Source: Trebouxia sp. TZW2008 | Taxonomy: Eukaryota > Chlorophyta > Trebouxiophyceae > Trebouxiales > Trebouxiaceae | NCBI GenBank assembly: GCA_002118135.1 | Contig: BDIU01000211.1 | Coordinates: 310,001-374,000, forward strand | DNA length: 64,000 nt | Reading direction: 5' to 3' | Shown: positions 1 to 12,365 of the stretch, piece by piece | Position numbering within the stretch: position 1 is the first letter of the stretch | Layout of the letters: the number at the start of each line of letters is the position of its first letter | Notes under the pieces: model-generated | Seen by the model: only the letters and a program-made list of their open reading frames with translations | Database searches by the model: none | Told to the model about the DNA's origin: nothing | Translations under genes and position numbers: made by a program

Positions 1-3000
1 GTGTCCCCCACGAATGCTCCATTCACCATTGGCACATACTGCAAGGCGTTGCTCAGCGCTGACTCAAGCGCTGCTGTGCTGCTCTGTTGAGAAGCCTGCA
101 GACAGCACATCCATGGTTTGACAACAGTATGCTACACGGTATCAGTGCTATCTGATTGCTGCGTTTGCTTGCTGGAGACATGTTTTATGTCAGGGTCTGC
201 AGAAAAGCACGCAGGTTGATTCACAGCTGGTAGCCACTACATGTGTGGGGACCTGAGCCTTTCTTGCCAGGCTGGCCTTGTTGAGAATCGCCATGAGGAT
301 GTCTTGTATACGACAAACACCATTAGCACTTGTGTTGTCTCTGCTTCTGGTGCCCGTAACAGCAAAATGTGGTTGAACATGCAGATTACTACCTGCATGC
401 TCTGCCACTGCTGCAGACGGGGCATCTGCCCAGCAAGGGCGGCTTCAACTCGGCGCTGGCGCTCAGCAGCTTGCAGCTCACACTCACGCTGCTTCACCTC
501 ATTGTGCATTTGAGCAACGTGCAAGGAAACGTTTGCCAGCCCCTGCTCTGCCTGCATGCAGCAACATTCTGCAATGTTGTGACTGTGGTGGCCAGGTAGT
601 AACAGCATGCCAGCATCAATATGTCCTCACAAGCAGCACATGCTGAAAAACTTTGCAATTACACAGATCAGGTCAGAGGTTGCAAGTGAGCAATGCACAG
701 TCCCTCAAAGCAATTGCCTGAATGCAGGGTCAAGCGTACTAACGGCTACAGCAACGGCACCATCAGTGGGCTGAAGAATTGACTAAGCTACTCAGCTACT
801 AAAGTCATTCATCCCTGCTTGCCAGGCTTGATGTGAAAGTTTTGCCTTCTGGAAATACCGATATGATGACAGAAACAATATGTTACACATTGCTGCACAC
901 GTGCCAATTGTATGGGCGCCAAAGTTCTGTCTTGTCAAGGTGGCGGTCTACATGCTTAGGTGACTGCAATACCTTAGGCTTAGCAGCACGCATAGCATCC
1001 TCCAGCTTCTGGTTTAAGCACTGCCACTGCAAGTGCCGCCATCGCTCACACTGCAGCTGAAGATTCAGCTCCTGCAAGCATTTAAAATGTCACAAACAAC
1101 CCATCCACACACATGTTGCTTGACATCACACACTTTGCACTTTCCTCAGATAAAGACAAAGCAGGCTTTGCGCTACATGTGCAATCAGCATTTGCTGCAA
1201 TGCAGTGTGCATGCGTTGCAGTCATGCAGCATTCTTTGTGCAATTCAGAGTATAATTCAGCATCATAAGCTATCAGATGCTCATAGAGCATGGGTTTAAT
1301 GAGTTGTTATGCAGGCATGTGGTGTCACACTATACTTTGCAGTATGGGCTTCTTGATGTCACTATGTTACAGACAAACTTGATCGCGCAAGTCAAGAGTC
1401 ACACAGTGAAGCATGCTGCAACCCAAGACTGGGCAGGCTTCACGACTGTACCTATAAGGTGGGCATTGACACTTGCAGAGTGGGCATGCGTGCAGTGCAT
1501 AACTGCTTGTCATGCAATTGATGATTTGCATTGGTATGCTATATCAAAAATTGGCATCTGCTCAAGTGTATGAGGCTGTTGAACAGAAGCAGGGTACCTC
1601 CTGCGTCGGTCCCTTGCTTTTAATCTGCTTACTTCCTCTGCCCAAGCCAGACTTGGTTTTTGCCTTTGCAGGCCTAGTGGGTATGTCCTGCCCAGCATTG
1701 GCTTGCTGTGCATTTGTAGCTTGGTTTTGTGACACGGTCGATCTTTGTGGACAGTCTGAACTGCCTATTCCAAGGGGTTTGGCAGAGCTGCTAGCGCCTT
1801 TCTGATGCTCAGACGCAGCAGTCCTGTGAGCAGTGCTGTTGTCCCAAGGCATTGCTGCAGCACTTGAGGAAGCAGCAGGCCTATGAGAACTGCTGCTGCT
1901 GTCCTTGTCCCTCACTGCAGCACTAGATGAGACAGAAGGCCTGTGAGCAGTGCTGTTGTCCCAGGGCGTTGCTGCAGCACTGAATGAAGCACTAGTTCTG
2001 TGAGCACTGGTGCTGTTGTCCTCAAGCCTTGCTGCAGCACTTGACAAGACAGCAGGCCTGTGAGCACTGCTGTTGTCCTCAGGAGTTGCTGCAGCACTTG
2101 ATGAGACAGCAGTATCTCTGCAGCTGGTCTCGGGTCCAGCAGCACTGCTTGCCGTCTGCTGACTGGTCAAAGCCCTTTCCACAGAGCCGCTACTAGGGCA
2201 AAGTGCGCTGTGAGAACCAACTCTTGGGCTGTCTCTGAGCCTAGAGGAGTTTGGCCTGGTGCCTGATGACCAAGATTCTTGTTGGTGCCCTTGCCTATCA
2301 GCATCCCTGTGTTGCCGTGCAGCCAGACCTGCCTCCTCTGAGCAGTGCATTATGTGCTCTGTGCCTGCTTGCTTCCAGCCTGGCTGCTGTTCTTGCCCTG
2401 ACTGCTGTGCAGAACTGCTACTATTGCCTCTGCCTGCTGAAGTTGCATTGCTGGCAGCAACAGGTGTAGCTGCAGACTGCCTCTGCTGGCTGACTTGCTC
2501 TACAGCACCTGACTGCAGGTCAGAATTTGGAGTGCGGTTCTCTGTGAGCACCCTTTTGGGCAAGATTGCTGCTGCATTAAGCGGTGCAGTGCCAATCTTA
2601 GCCGTGAATGCTGCTTGGGCAGGTGCTGGATGCAGGGATTGAGTGATAGCAGGCTCATGAGAGGGCGCAACTTGAGAGGCTTCCAGCTGAGCTGCAGTCC
2701 TTTGGTGAGAGGCGTGGCTCACGTTCACTGACACGTTCTCATCAGCAACATGCCTGGTAACACGCACTTGCTTCTTTGCAGCTGCGGCTACTGTTCTTGG
2801 TTCAGTCTTCCTGCAGAAGGGTAAACAAACATATGCAAAATGCAAGTGACAAGACCAAGGACATGACATTGATTGCGTGAGATCAGATCAGGAAAGCAGG
2901 CTAGCTTGAAATGCATTGCAAAATGTGTGCTTCGACCGCTGCATGTGTGAGGTTCAAGGGCTGGCTTGACAGCTCCTAAGAGATGCAGCATAATAGCTTG

Positions 3001-3813
3001 TTTCATCAGTGCAGTCACAGCTGGACGCTCATGCCAGACAAACGTGCTGAACAAACAAGAGGCAACAGCAATGCAAACATGCCACTATGTAAATTCAACT
3101 GAGGCAGTCTGCATAGCTTACGCTGCATCAGCTCCGGCTTTGCTTGCTAGCCCATTGTTTCCAGACTGGTTGGCAGCACCCCTTCTGGCAGCCTGTTTAG
3201 AAACTGCACTGACATCTGCATTCACTGCCAGCTTCTTCTGTTGCTGTTGCTGCTTCTGCAAGCGCTGCTGCTGTCTCCACTCTTGCAATTTGGCTTTCAT
3301 CTCTGCTGCTTTGGCATCATGCTGCTGCTGTTTGTCTGCTGCAGCAGCTCCATCCTGAGTTTGAAGGCGTGTGAGGAAGCTGGGTTTGGGTCCTTGGGAG
3401 GACTTGCTGCTTTGCTGATGCCTGGCGCTTGCTGCAGTATTTTGCTGCCAGCGAGGCTGCCGACTCTTAGCAGAGTCACCAGTGATGTGACTTTGACCAG
3501 TTGATTCAGAAGACTGCGGCGTCCGCGCCCTGGTTCGCCCTTGACTGGCCACAGATTCAGCAGGCACTGCAGGTGACCTAGGGCTGCTTATACTGCTGTT
3601 TCCTTTCTGTACCAGTCTGCGTATTGGACTTTGCTCTGCAGGGCGCCTTGCAGAACTGGATCTGCTCTTTGACAGAGTGGAGGTCTTTGGCCTGCCAGCT
3701 GATGCTGACCTATGCTTTTTAGAAGATTTAGTGTCTGCTGTACTAGCACTGTCAGCTTCATCAGCCGCAGCACCAAAGAAACTAGCGGATAGCTGACTGC
3801 TGCATGCGCTCAT
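1..3813 (-). CDS. QWRF-motif / augmin subunit 8-like microtubule protein (3' end outside window)
   Basis: Five exons are visible on the minus strand. Exon 1 starts at ATG 3813 and ends at a GTAAGC donor near 3121. Exon 2 runs from about 2815 to 1602; both are Ser/Ala/Gln/Arg-rich and disordered. Exon 3 (about 1072-980) carries the family signature: HLQWQCLNQKLEDAMRAA, matching L-Q-W-x3-N-x-K/R-x3-A of QWRF proteins. Exon 4 (about 556-394) is a coiled-coil helix ending QMPRLQQW, like the family's QM-x2-L-E-E-W. Exon 5 (95 to 1) ends LQYVPMVNGAF, like the family's L-R-L-P-V-x2-G-A. In plants this family includes AUG8, which anchors the augmin complex to microtubules for branching nucleation; the disordered N-terminus would bind microtubules. 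The final residues lie beyond the left edge. The fold order fits well, but the first half has no identifiable domain. Identification is by motif pattern only. Confidence 0.68.
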
Positions 3814-4497
3814 GTCTGGCGGAGATGCGCTCGAGGCTGGCGCGCTGTGAGTAGATCTGCAGTTCCAGCAGACTGTTCAGGCTTGTACTACAGCCGTGCT
3901 ACCGATTTTCTGCCGTGACCAAACGTTCATGTGCTTACAAAACAACAAGACATGTTCAAGCAGCATGACAAGCCGCAGCTTCAAAAGAGCAGCCAGTGAG
4001 CACCTGAGTGCTCAGTGATCGCTTAGATCACTCCTTTAACAAGCGGCCGACTGCTGGCTTCTGAACATCATGCAAAGTGCTTGCGATCCCGTGTAGCGCA
4101 GCATGCAGTGAAGTCCGGGTTAGACTGTGCGGCCGAGCAAAATGCCAGGCTTTTAATGCGAGATTTGCAATGGCATGCCACAAAGTCCAGCAATCTGCAT
4201 GCTTCGATTGTTTCCTGTCAACAGCTTGACAATTTTGCAACAACTTCTTTGACATAATCATAGCACGTACTCTAGAGGTAAATCAATTGTGATGCAGGAA
4301 CATCCAACCATGAGAAATGAGGCACACTCTTAAGCAGAAGTGTGATTAGGACCAAAACGGTCTCGGTATAGCTTGACAAAAGTGTCCCCGGATGTGTATC
4401 TGCAACATGCTGAGCAAAACAGTTCTGCAACACAGAATCTCATAGGTTTTTGCATTGTTGAACAGAGCTGTTTTGATGCGACTGCATCCTTGCAGCA
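3814..4497. other. intergenic, tandem minus-strand genes
   Basis: This stretch lies between the start of the QWRF-like gene and the 3' end of the ZNF511-like gene. Short open frames occur on both strands but none has a start, splice signals or composition resembling its neighbours. It should hold the promoter of the QWRF-like gene; no clear TATA box is seen. Confidence 0.5.
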
Positions 4498-5988
4498 CTA
4501 CTGCAGGATAACTCTCTGCCTTCCCCTGCTGCGTCCTCCAGGCTGCCTGCCTAACACCCCTGGGCCTCTGCCACGGCCCCTGCCCCTGGCCCTTGTACTT
4601 CTGCCGGCAAACTCTGCCTTCTGTTGACCAGACGGCTGCTGATCTTGTATTGGCTCTGTGACAATGTTCTCTGATTGAATACTGCTGTCTTGGAGCATAC
4701 TAGCGGCATGGTCATTGGCATGGCCTGGCTGTTCATCAGTCAACATGTTTGTGGCAGGTTCAGAGTCTGCTGTAACTGCGTCTGTAGGCCCAGCAACATC
4801 CATCCTTTCATCTGCTGCAGGTTTTGCTTCTTTGCTGAGTTGACGCTGCTCTGCAACCTGGTCCAACAAAGTCATCATGTTGGCTTTGCAATTTGTCTTG
4901 AAACCATGAAATTAAATGTCAGTGCCAGCGAGCGTGGCAATAGTGCACAATTTTTGAATGAGTCATGCATACTTGCAGCAGCAGTTGCTGACAGGTGAAT
5001 GTAGTCTGTACATTTGTGAATGCAAGGCAAGCACAAGCTTGCCTTAGGCCTGTCTGCAGAGCTTTCAGAGCGGTCCGCTTTTGCGTGCATTCCATCAGGC
5101 TTTGGGGCAGCTCGACTGCTAAGGGGGCGTATCTGGCCTTGGTGAACAGTCAGGTGGATCCTGCAGAATGTGGAAAGCTCAGAATGTATGGTACAGGCGC
5201 CGCAAGTAACGCTTTCTGCTCATTTGTATAGTGTGCACCAAGTTGTTGACTGACACAGTGCACTGACGCATGAATGCACAAAAAGCTAAGCTGTCATTGA
5301 GCTTTCATTAAATCCTTGTACCTTTCAAAGCCAGAGTCTGGTGGGATTTGATGAAGGTCAGTGAGATGCTGATGTCGATGTGCAGTTGAGGAGAAGCGAG
5401 AACTGCAACCCTCAATCAGGCATTGATAAACTTCCATACGTTGGGCTGCCTGGGAGGCAAAGAAGGCGTCATGCTGCTCTGAGATGTGCAATGATAGAAA
5501 GTATGGTGTTGGCAATATGCTGCTGCAGGTTGTGCACTTCTGCTGTGATGACCGAGCACCCCTACAGCATGCATGCATCTTTTAGCATGGAAGAGCTAAC
5601 GAGCATGGTGTGATGTGGGGTCATGGAAATATTCATATTCTTTGCAGATGGCATTGGCGTCGACATTGAGCTGTGTTCTTAGTGGTGTTGTCTGGACAGC
5701 AATTGCAGGCGCATACCACCCACTGAATTGCTCTGCATCTGCTGCAATCTCTTTCATCAGTTGCTTTTCTCCCTGTTGACTCATCTGCAACTCCAGGCAC
5801 ATGATGATACACCATGAACAGCTTTTGAGCTGCCGCAACTATGCAGTACATTTGGCACAAGATCAAGGGTGGTTTGAGACATTTCACACTCAAACCTGAG
5901 GAAAGTCTCGTAGTGCTGTCTGCTCCCGAGCTATATTGCCCGACTCAAACAGAGGGTCTGTGGCTGCAAGAGGCCTCCTCTGTCCCAT
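4498..5988 (-). CDS. ZNF511-like C2H2 zinc-finger protein
   Basis: Start ATG at 5988; exon 1 (5988-5896) encodes MGQRRPLAATDPLFESGN and ends at a GTTTGAG donor. Exon 2 begins at TTGCAG near 5795 with MSQQGEKQLM and carries YEYFHDPTSHH, the His pair of a degenerate first finger. Exon 3 (about 5556-5327) carries KCTTCSS, then HISEQHDAFF and YQCLIEGCSSRFSS with RHQHLTDLH, which is the C-x2-C...H-x4-H and C-x4-C-x12-H-x4-H layout of ZNF511. Ensuing exons near 5080-5030 and 4866-4498 give an acidic, Gln-rich tail ending in an RGRGRGRG basic/RGG-like stretch. Family members are small, conserved nuclear proteins of unclear role; nucleic-acid binding is inferred from the fingers and RGG tail. The join between exons 2 and 3 does not resolve cleanly in frame, so exact borders are uncertain. 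It is divergent from the vacuolar sorting receptor. Confidence 0.6.
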
Positions 5989-6917
5989 GATCACCAGCCA
6001 CAGCAGGCCTGTCTTCGCTTTAATTTCGGGCAACTTCTCTCGTGCGTGCAAACGCAGCAGAGACAGCTATATTCGGTGGGTTACGAGTTCATGATGTCAG
6101 CCCGCTGCCGGGTGCAGGCGTTTAACCCGACAGTGCTTTGGCTTGCATCCTGTAGCCAAACGCAAGTCTGAGGGCAAACTGCGTAGCAGAGAGTCGAAAC
6201 GCTGTGTTGACGTCGACAAACACTCGAGCTGACACTGAGCAACCTTGCCGGGCGTTGAGCACAGCGCAAGCGCACACGACCTGAGCTGCGTTGAACACTC
6301 ATTGACTAAAGACTCATAATAGGTTTGACTTTGCGCGTGCTGCAACTCTGTCGCTCTGCCAAGTGACTTGCGACTCTCTCTTAATTGCGCGTGATCAGAA
6401 CTTAGACCTCAAGCCTAAGCGCACGGTAGAGGCGCCTGGCGAGCTGGGGCCGTCTGTGCTTGTTCTGGCCGTGATCACGCAGATCTTGCCTCCGAGCTCA
6501 GGCGCCGAAAGTTGCTTCTTGTGTATACGGTCAGCAAAATCTTGAAAGTATCACCGCGTCATATGTAACATTCTTCAAGCGCTGGAATCAAGCAGTCCAG
6601 AGAGGTTGAAAAGCACGACCTGAGTGTTGGCATCCGCGTATATTTGAATTTCGGGCGTCGCGGCAGGCTGCCAGGCAGCTCGCACATTGCACGCAAGACA
6701 CCATTGGCTGCTTGACAGCGACCAGTGCATCCAGAAGCATCGTAGCGCCGCCTGAGTCAGACTACCAGGGTATGCTGAATGCATGCACTGTCTGAATCCT
6801 GCGCTACCCTGAAGAAATTGACATCACAGCCACTGATTGGATGACTTGCTCAGCAGGGCGCTGTCAAATCAGAGTCATCAGCTGCCACATCTTTGTAAGC
6901 AAAGGCCATCAGTCAGA
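5989..6917. other. divergent intergenic region between ZNF511-like and VSR genes
   Basis: A 0.9 kb head-to-head spacer. It contains short chance frames on both strands and a locally higher CpG content around 6100-6500. It probably holds both 5' UTRs and promoters. No defined motif is claimed. Confidence 0.5.
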
Positions 6918-9900
6918 ATGAGCCCTCAGGCTTCTGCCAGCCTTTTGTGCACCTTAATTATACTAGCTTTTACTACTCCTCAAGCCAGTGCCGGAGAGTG
7001 GATTGTGGAGACGCACTCCCTGACTGTCAGAGCTCCAGCTACCATTGCTGGCATTGAAGATGCTGCTATTGCAGATGTAAGGCAGTTACGCTGAAGTGTG
7101 TGCCGCTCTCAATTACTCAATATCAGACCAAAGAGGTCTATCTTGCATTGCAGTTTGGTGTGCCATTGTATGGAGCTTCAATGCTGGGTGAGGTGCTGCA
7201 ACCTACAGATAACAGACTGGCATGTCAAGCTTTCCAGACCCCTGTGCCTCAGCCACCTCATGGCTTGCCCTCTATCTTGCTGACAGAGCGAGGAGGTGAT
7301 TCTGCTGCTGATCATGTTGCAGTCATGTGCAAAGATATGCAACACTGCAATTTCAAGCATTGAACATGCTTGTATGTCACTGCAGGTTGCTATTTCATTG
7401 AAAAAGCATATAATGCCGAAAAGGCTGGATTCAAGGGCGTCCTCATCTATGACAACACTGAGGAAAAGCTGTTGACTATGGCTGCTCCTGAAGATCGGCC
7501 AGAAATTGCTAAATTGGCAGATGACATCACCATCCCTACAGCCTTGCTTACTCAAGTAAGCTGAGACACAAAGCAGAATTGTTGCTTGATATAATGAAGT
7601 CCTGATTGCGCCAAGTACAGTGGCTTGACTCAAACATTTGTATTTGCAGGCCACAGGGCAAAAACTTGCCAACACACTGAGGAACGGGGACTCTGTAGTG
7701 GTTGAGCTTGATTTCAAAGAATCCATGGCACATCCTGACGACAGGTATCAAACACTCCCTCGCGCCAGGCTGTGAATCTGTGCGTGCATGTTTCATGTGA
7801 GGACAAGATTTGAAGCCATTTTGACATGCAGAGTTGAATGGTCATTTTGGACCAGTAGCAATGATGCTTGTGGAGCAACATGTGACCGGCAAAACAAATT
7901 CAAGCTAGACTTTGCAGACACAGCTATCAATCTTCTGAAGGTAATGATCTGTGAACTTTTCTGCTTGCACTTGCAGGTGCTGTCCTCATGACTTTCAGCT
8001 CCCCTTTTTGGCTGATAATTTTGTAGCCGCACGATGCTCCTCAAATGCAGCATTGCAATAGCATGCATAAGCGACATGTTTGAATTTGCTTGCTACTATC
8101 CTGATTTTGCGTGTGCTGTGCAGCAAGGCTACACACAATACAGACCACACTTCATGGCTCAACATTGTCTGGACAGCCCTGGCAGTCAAACTTGTCAAGA
8201 TGACTGCATCAATCGTGGCAGATATTGTGCAATGGACAGCATTCCAGAGAGCTTACAGAGCAAGTACAAAGGCCGCCAGGTATGTCATGACTGTCCATCT
8301 CACCCCTGATCTTGCTGATAGCCGTAAACAGCATTTCGAGAAAGCAATTTGGCCATCAGTTGAAACACATGGCTTCACCACAGGTGGTTGAGGAGAACAA
8401 GCGACAGCTGTGCATTCATCAACAGGCTCAAGCGCAGCATCAAGGATGGCTATGGTGGACCTATGTCCGGCTGTTCAACCAGCACTGCAGGTCTGGCTCA
8501 TGCCAGTGCATATTGGCTGCATCTTCGCATGGCTGTTACACTTTTGGAATGCCTTTGCACCAGTGTGTAATATGCAATTTGCAAAAAGAGGATTCCTCTG
8601 AATGCAGAGCATGGTGAGTCACAGTATTGAATGATGTGCAGGATGGACAAGAACACCTTCAACAGTGACTGCGCACACCAGCAGATTCAGGCTGTAAACT
8701 TGAGCGTCAATGCAGTGCAGAACTGCATGGGGAACTCGGATGCCGATGCAGAGCACCCATTGCTGCAGGTACATATGCTCAAGTCCTTCACATGACAAAA
8801 TTCACAAGTCCGCTTGCATCAGCTTGTACTGAATGCTGGACACTTGACATCATCTAGCTAAAACTCAGCTGCAATCCCAATCTATTCTGTCAGCAGTCGT
8901 GACATTTGGCTGTCTGCAAGTTGACCACAAGTTGATGCGGCTCCGGTCTGACTTGTACAGGCAGAGTACAATGCACAAGGAGACGACAGCATTGGTGAGG
9001 CGTCTGGAAGAGTTGTGCTGCTACCCACTGTAGTGATCAACAACAGGCAGTACAGAGGCCGGCTGGACGCCCTGTCGATCACAAAAGCTCTTTGTGCTGG
9101 CTTTGCTGAGACAACAGAGCCTGAGGTATTCTCAAGCCTTGCTTTAATGTGCTTTGCGTTCAGTCCCACCCGATACAGCAACATGTCAATGCTGTACATC
9201 TGCTGCGTTTGCTCTGCAGATTGCAAGTGCGTCCAGACACAAACTGTCACTGCACATTGCTTGAAATGTATTGGGAACAGCCGATGATGTCAAATGCACA
9301 GACTGCACTGGTACATGAACAAAGCAGCTTATGCAGCAACAAGCTTGGTGTTATGTCAGGTGTGCCTCTCTGGCAGCATCCAGGAAGCTGACTGTGCATC
9401 AGACAGCCAGACATGTTGGAGCAATGACAGCATGCGGGTTAGTGCATGTGTGGACACCTACCGCGGCTACACTTGCAAGTGCCCACAGGGTATGTTTGCC
9501 CTCTTCTAGCTGATATCAACACCGCAAGGTTGCATGACTATGCTCAGCATCAGGGCATCATTGTTACAGCTGCTGTCACCGCCATGGCACCAGTGCTGAA
9601 TGCATTTGTCATCTGAACAGACCAAGCCACTATGTTGCTGAATGCAATGTAGTGCTGTGCAGCAATGTTGGTGAATTTGCCTGGCATTGGCAGCATCATG
9701 TACGTACGGGTGTGCAGGCTGGAGAGGCAATGGGCAGCAATGCCAAGACATTGATGAGTGCTTAGAAGGCACCTCCGGATGTGATCACACCTGCATCAAC
9801 AAGCCAGGCACTTACCAGTGCGCTTGCGCTGAAGGCTACAACCTGGTGAGCTAATCATGAGCTGCACTTAGCAACAGCCTCACGCCCAACTCAACAATGC

Positions 9901-11305
9901 TGCATTACTGCTCTGTTGCAGCATTTACATACAATTTGTGCATTCGTGTCACGCGTTCAGCCCTTGTGACAGCTGACCCTCTTTGCAGTTTGGAGGGCAA
10001 GGTAGCCCAGGGCTGTGTTATCCCAAAAACATGTGTGGCAGTGACAATGGAGGATGTGAAGGACCTTGTTACAGTGCTAATGGCACTTCTGTCTGCTCAT
10101 GCGGGTGAGCCTTGCTCAAGGACTTCTAGCTGATTCTGCACAGGAACTGTCCTGATTTGACGTATGACTTTGCCTTGTTTGCATCTGCACTTGCTTGCCA
10201 AAGTGTTACAACGGCAAAGCAGTTTTTTGCAGTGCCTGCTTGTGTGCTTTGAGCAAGATGATGAGACAAAGTGAGCCAAAGGCTTTCATACAGAAGTGCA
10301 GCTGACATATGGCTTGTTTGGCTGCAGGTCTGGACTGAGACTTGCAGACGACAAGAAGACCTGCCTTGACATTGATGAATGTGCTGAGCATCTAGCAGAT
10401 TGTGCCCAGCAGTGCACCAACAAAGATCCTCGCAAGTCTGGGGTGCCATACACTTGTTCCTGTGACTTGGGTTACTCTCTGGATTTTGGTGACGGGCAAA
10501 ACTGCATCAAGACGGTAGGATGAAGACACAGCTTTAGCTTGTGCACTTTTGTCGCTTGCCCAAGTGAACACAAGAATGCTTCTGAAGCAAGCATAAGCTG
10601 CACAACAAGTTCCCTATGGTGATGCCACCAATATTACTACCACGTGATGCCTTCAAGTTGGTTTCATTGTATTCAGTCATGCTGTTGTTCCTGCAGAGTG
10701 AGTTTTTGAGCCAGATGGGGGTGACCTTCAAGTCTGCAAGCTGGCTGTCGCTGGCCATTGCAAGTGGTGCTGCTGCTCTGCTTGGAGTTCTGGCTAGCTT
10801 TGCTATTCAGAGGTACAGGATACGGCAGGAGATGCACGATGAAATCCATGAAATCATGTAAGCTCTTCAAATCCCTGTTGAGCTGCACCTTTTTGAGGTC
10901 CCGGTCATGCTTTGAATCACATCATGACAAGTCACTGATGTCAGCATAGCATGCCACAACAGGTGTGCATGTAGCATCTACCTTCAAGTGCATCTGGATG
11001 GCTGGGTCTATCTGTTTTGTATCGACACAGCATCTGGACTTGCATGACTGCTGCATGTGCTATACGCACTGCTTGCAGTGTTTTTGAATGATGCTCATGA
11101 TCTTGCTGCGGATTTTAACAACCCAAAAATGGATTTGCCCCCTTGAAAAGATCGTCAACGTCCGTGCAGGCGCCAGTACATGCCTCTTGAAGCAGCAGAG
11201 GATGGCCACGCTACAAACGCAGTGTCAGCAGGCAAGATTGCTGCATTCAAGCCTTATTCACCCAACAGAGGAATTTTTGAGGATTATGGACCAGATGAAG
11301 CATGA
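6918..11305 (+). CDS. Vacuolar sorting receptor (VSR/BP-80 family)
   Basis: Type I membrane receptor that carries soluble proteins from the trans-Golgi/endosome to the lytic vacuole. The ATG at 6918 is preferred over an in-frame ATG at 6837 because it opens directly onto a signal peptide (MSPQASASLLCTLIILAFTT...ASA). In order: PA domain (exon 2 from 7154, FGVPLYGASM; exon 3, CYFIEKAYNAEKAGFKG); VSR central domain with WSFWTSSNDACG, GYTQYRPHFMAQHC, CINRGRYCA, CMGNSDADAEHPLL and VVINNRQYRG; EGF-like repeats around 9395-10520, including two calcium-binding types (DIDECL..., DIDECAEHL...); one membrane helix near 10740-10810; and a cytosolic tail. The splice at about 10858/11169 gives EIMRQYMPLE, so the Tyr-based YMPL sorting signal of plant VSRs is present. 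The PA-domain R-G-D-C of most plants reads RGGC here. At least twelve exons; no exon fossils were noticed. Confidence 0.93.
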
Positions 11306-11764
11306 TTGTACACGATAGACTGTTTGCAGTGCTGGCTGCTTTGCCCAGTCTAGGTGTTTGTAGTAGTGCTTGTACGTGATCATGACTGCACCCTGATGCC
11401 CAAATATATATGAAAACAGACAACCTGAGTTTGCTGGCTGACAAAAGCCCTTGACTGAGAACTTAGACTAGTGTACAGTATAGTTTACAGATCTGCCACT
11501 GTACTCATAGCGCGCCTCAGGCCGATTTGACATTTGCACACCACAGCTTTGCTCTGAAGCAAGAGGTTCCACGCTGACAAGCCCAGTTTTGGCATGTCCA
11601 ACAACACACAAAAGAGGCAATAAAGACGCAATAAGCAAACTTGCCATGTTTGTTCAAGCAAGCAGTCGAGCCAATCACATTTCTCAGAGTCCCGTTTAGT
11701 TAGCATGCAAAAAACCCACAAAACACCTCAATCATATGGGACGCTGTTTGCTGATTGTCATACA
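11306..11764. other. convergent 3' spacer
   Basis: Lies between the stop of the sorting receptor and the stop of the minus-strand unknown gene. It should hold both 3' UTRs. No coding signal stands out. Confidence 0.5.
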
Positions 11765-12365
11765 TCACATATTGTGCACTGAGGAATCTGAGAAGATGTG
11801 CAAAGGCATGGCATCTGGTGACTTGCGCTTACTGCCAGGCAGAAGTGCATTGTACCCTGCATGCATGACACTCTGTTGAAGCTGTTTGTCTAGGTAAGCT
11901 GCATGCAAAACCAGCAACATGTCATTCACAATTCAGCAGCATGCTCATGCGAGCATTGCATTACCTTTGAAAACACTGTACTCTGCATCTGAGGTGCCTA
12001 TCAAGCCTGTTTCCAGGTCCAGAATCTGCAGTGTCAGCAGCTCGCTTCATCAGTCAGGGCTCAAGTAATTGCTGCTGTCTTGACGCAAACGAGACAGCAA
12101 GCTGCACAAATGGAAAGCTTGCCTGTCTTTCAACACGCTGTAACTGCTCCTGCAACCGAGCTCTCTTGGCAAAGGGCAGAGCAACAGCCTCTGTGTTGAT
12201 GGAGGTAAGTGGCGGTGATGCTGCTGTCAATTGGGCAGATGCAGGGGCAGGGCTCTCTTCGACTTCTGGCGAGCTGCGCTTTACGGAATCGCTTTGTTTG
12301 CTATCAGAAGCAGCTTCGAGAGCGTCAAGAGGTGTGCCTTTGGTGTTGCCCTTGACCTTCACCAT
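11765..12365 (-). CDS. Small uncharacterised acidic/basic protein, three exons
   Basis: Start ATG 12365. Exon 1 encodes MVKVKGNTKGTPLDALE, an acidic disordered stretch, then a basic helix FAKRARLQEQLQRVER. An acceptor at CTGCAG leads to ILDLETGLIGTSDAEYSVFK, and the last exon encodes AYLDKQLQQSVMHAGYNALL and ends in KRKSP...HNM with stop TGA at 11765. Splice phases agree across both introns (GTAATG donor near 11965, GCAG acceptor near 11894). The KRAR and KRK clusters suggest nuclear location. I do not recognise the family. The conserved-looking core is the last two exons. It is convergent with the sorting receptor. Confidence 0.55.

Noticed and set aside
1562..2869. The 435-codon minus-strand frame as a separate gene
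   Set aside because: Its start is upstream of a TCTGCAG acceptor that joins in phase to the exon ending at 3121, and its composition continues the same disordered protein; it is exon 2 of the QWRF-like gene.
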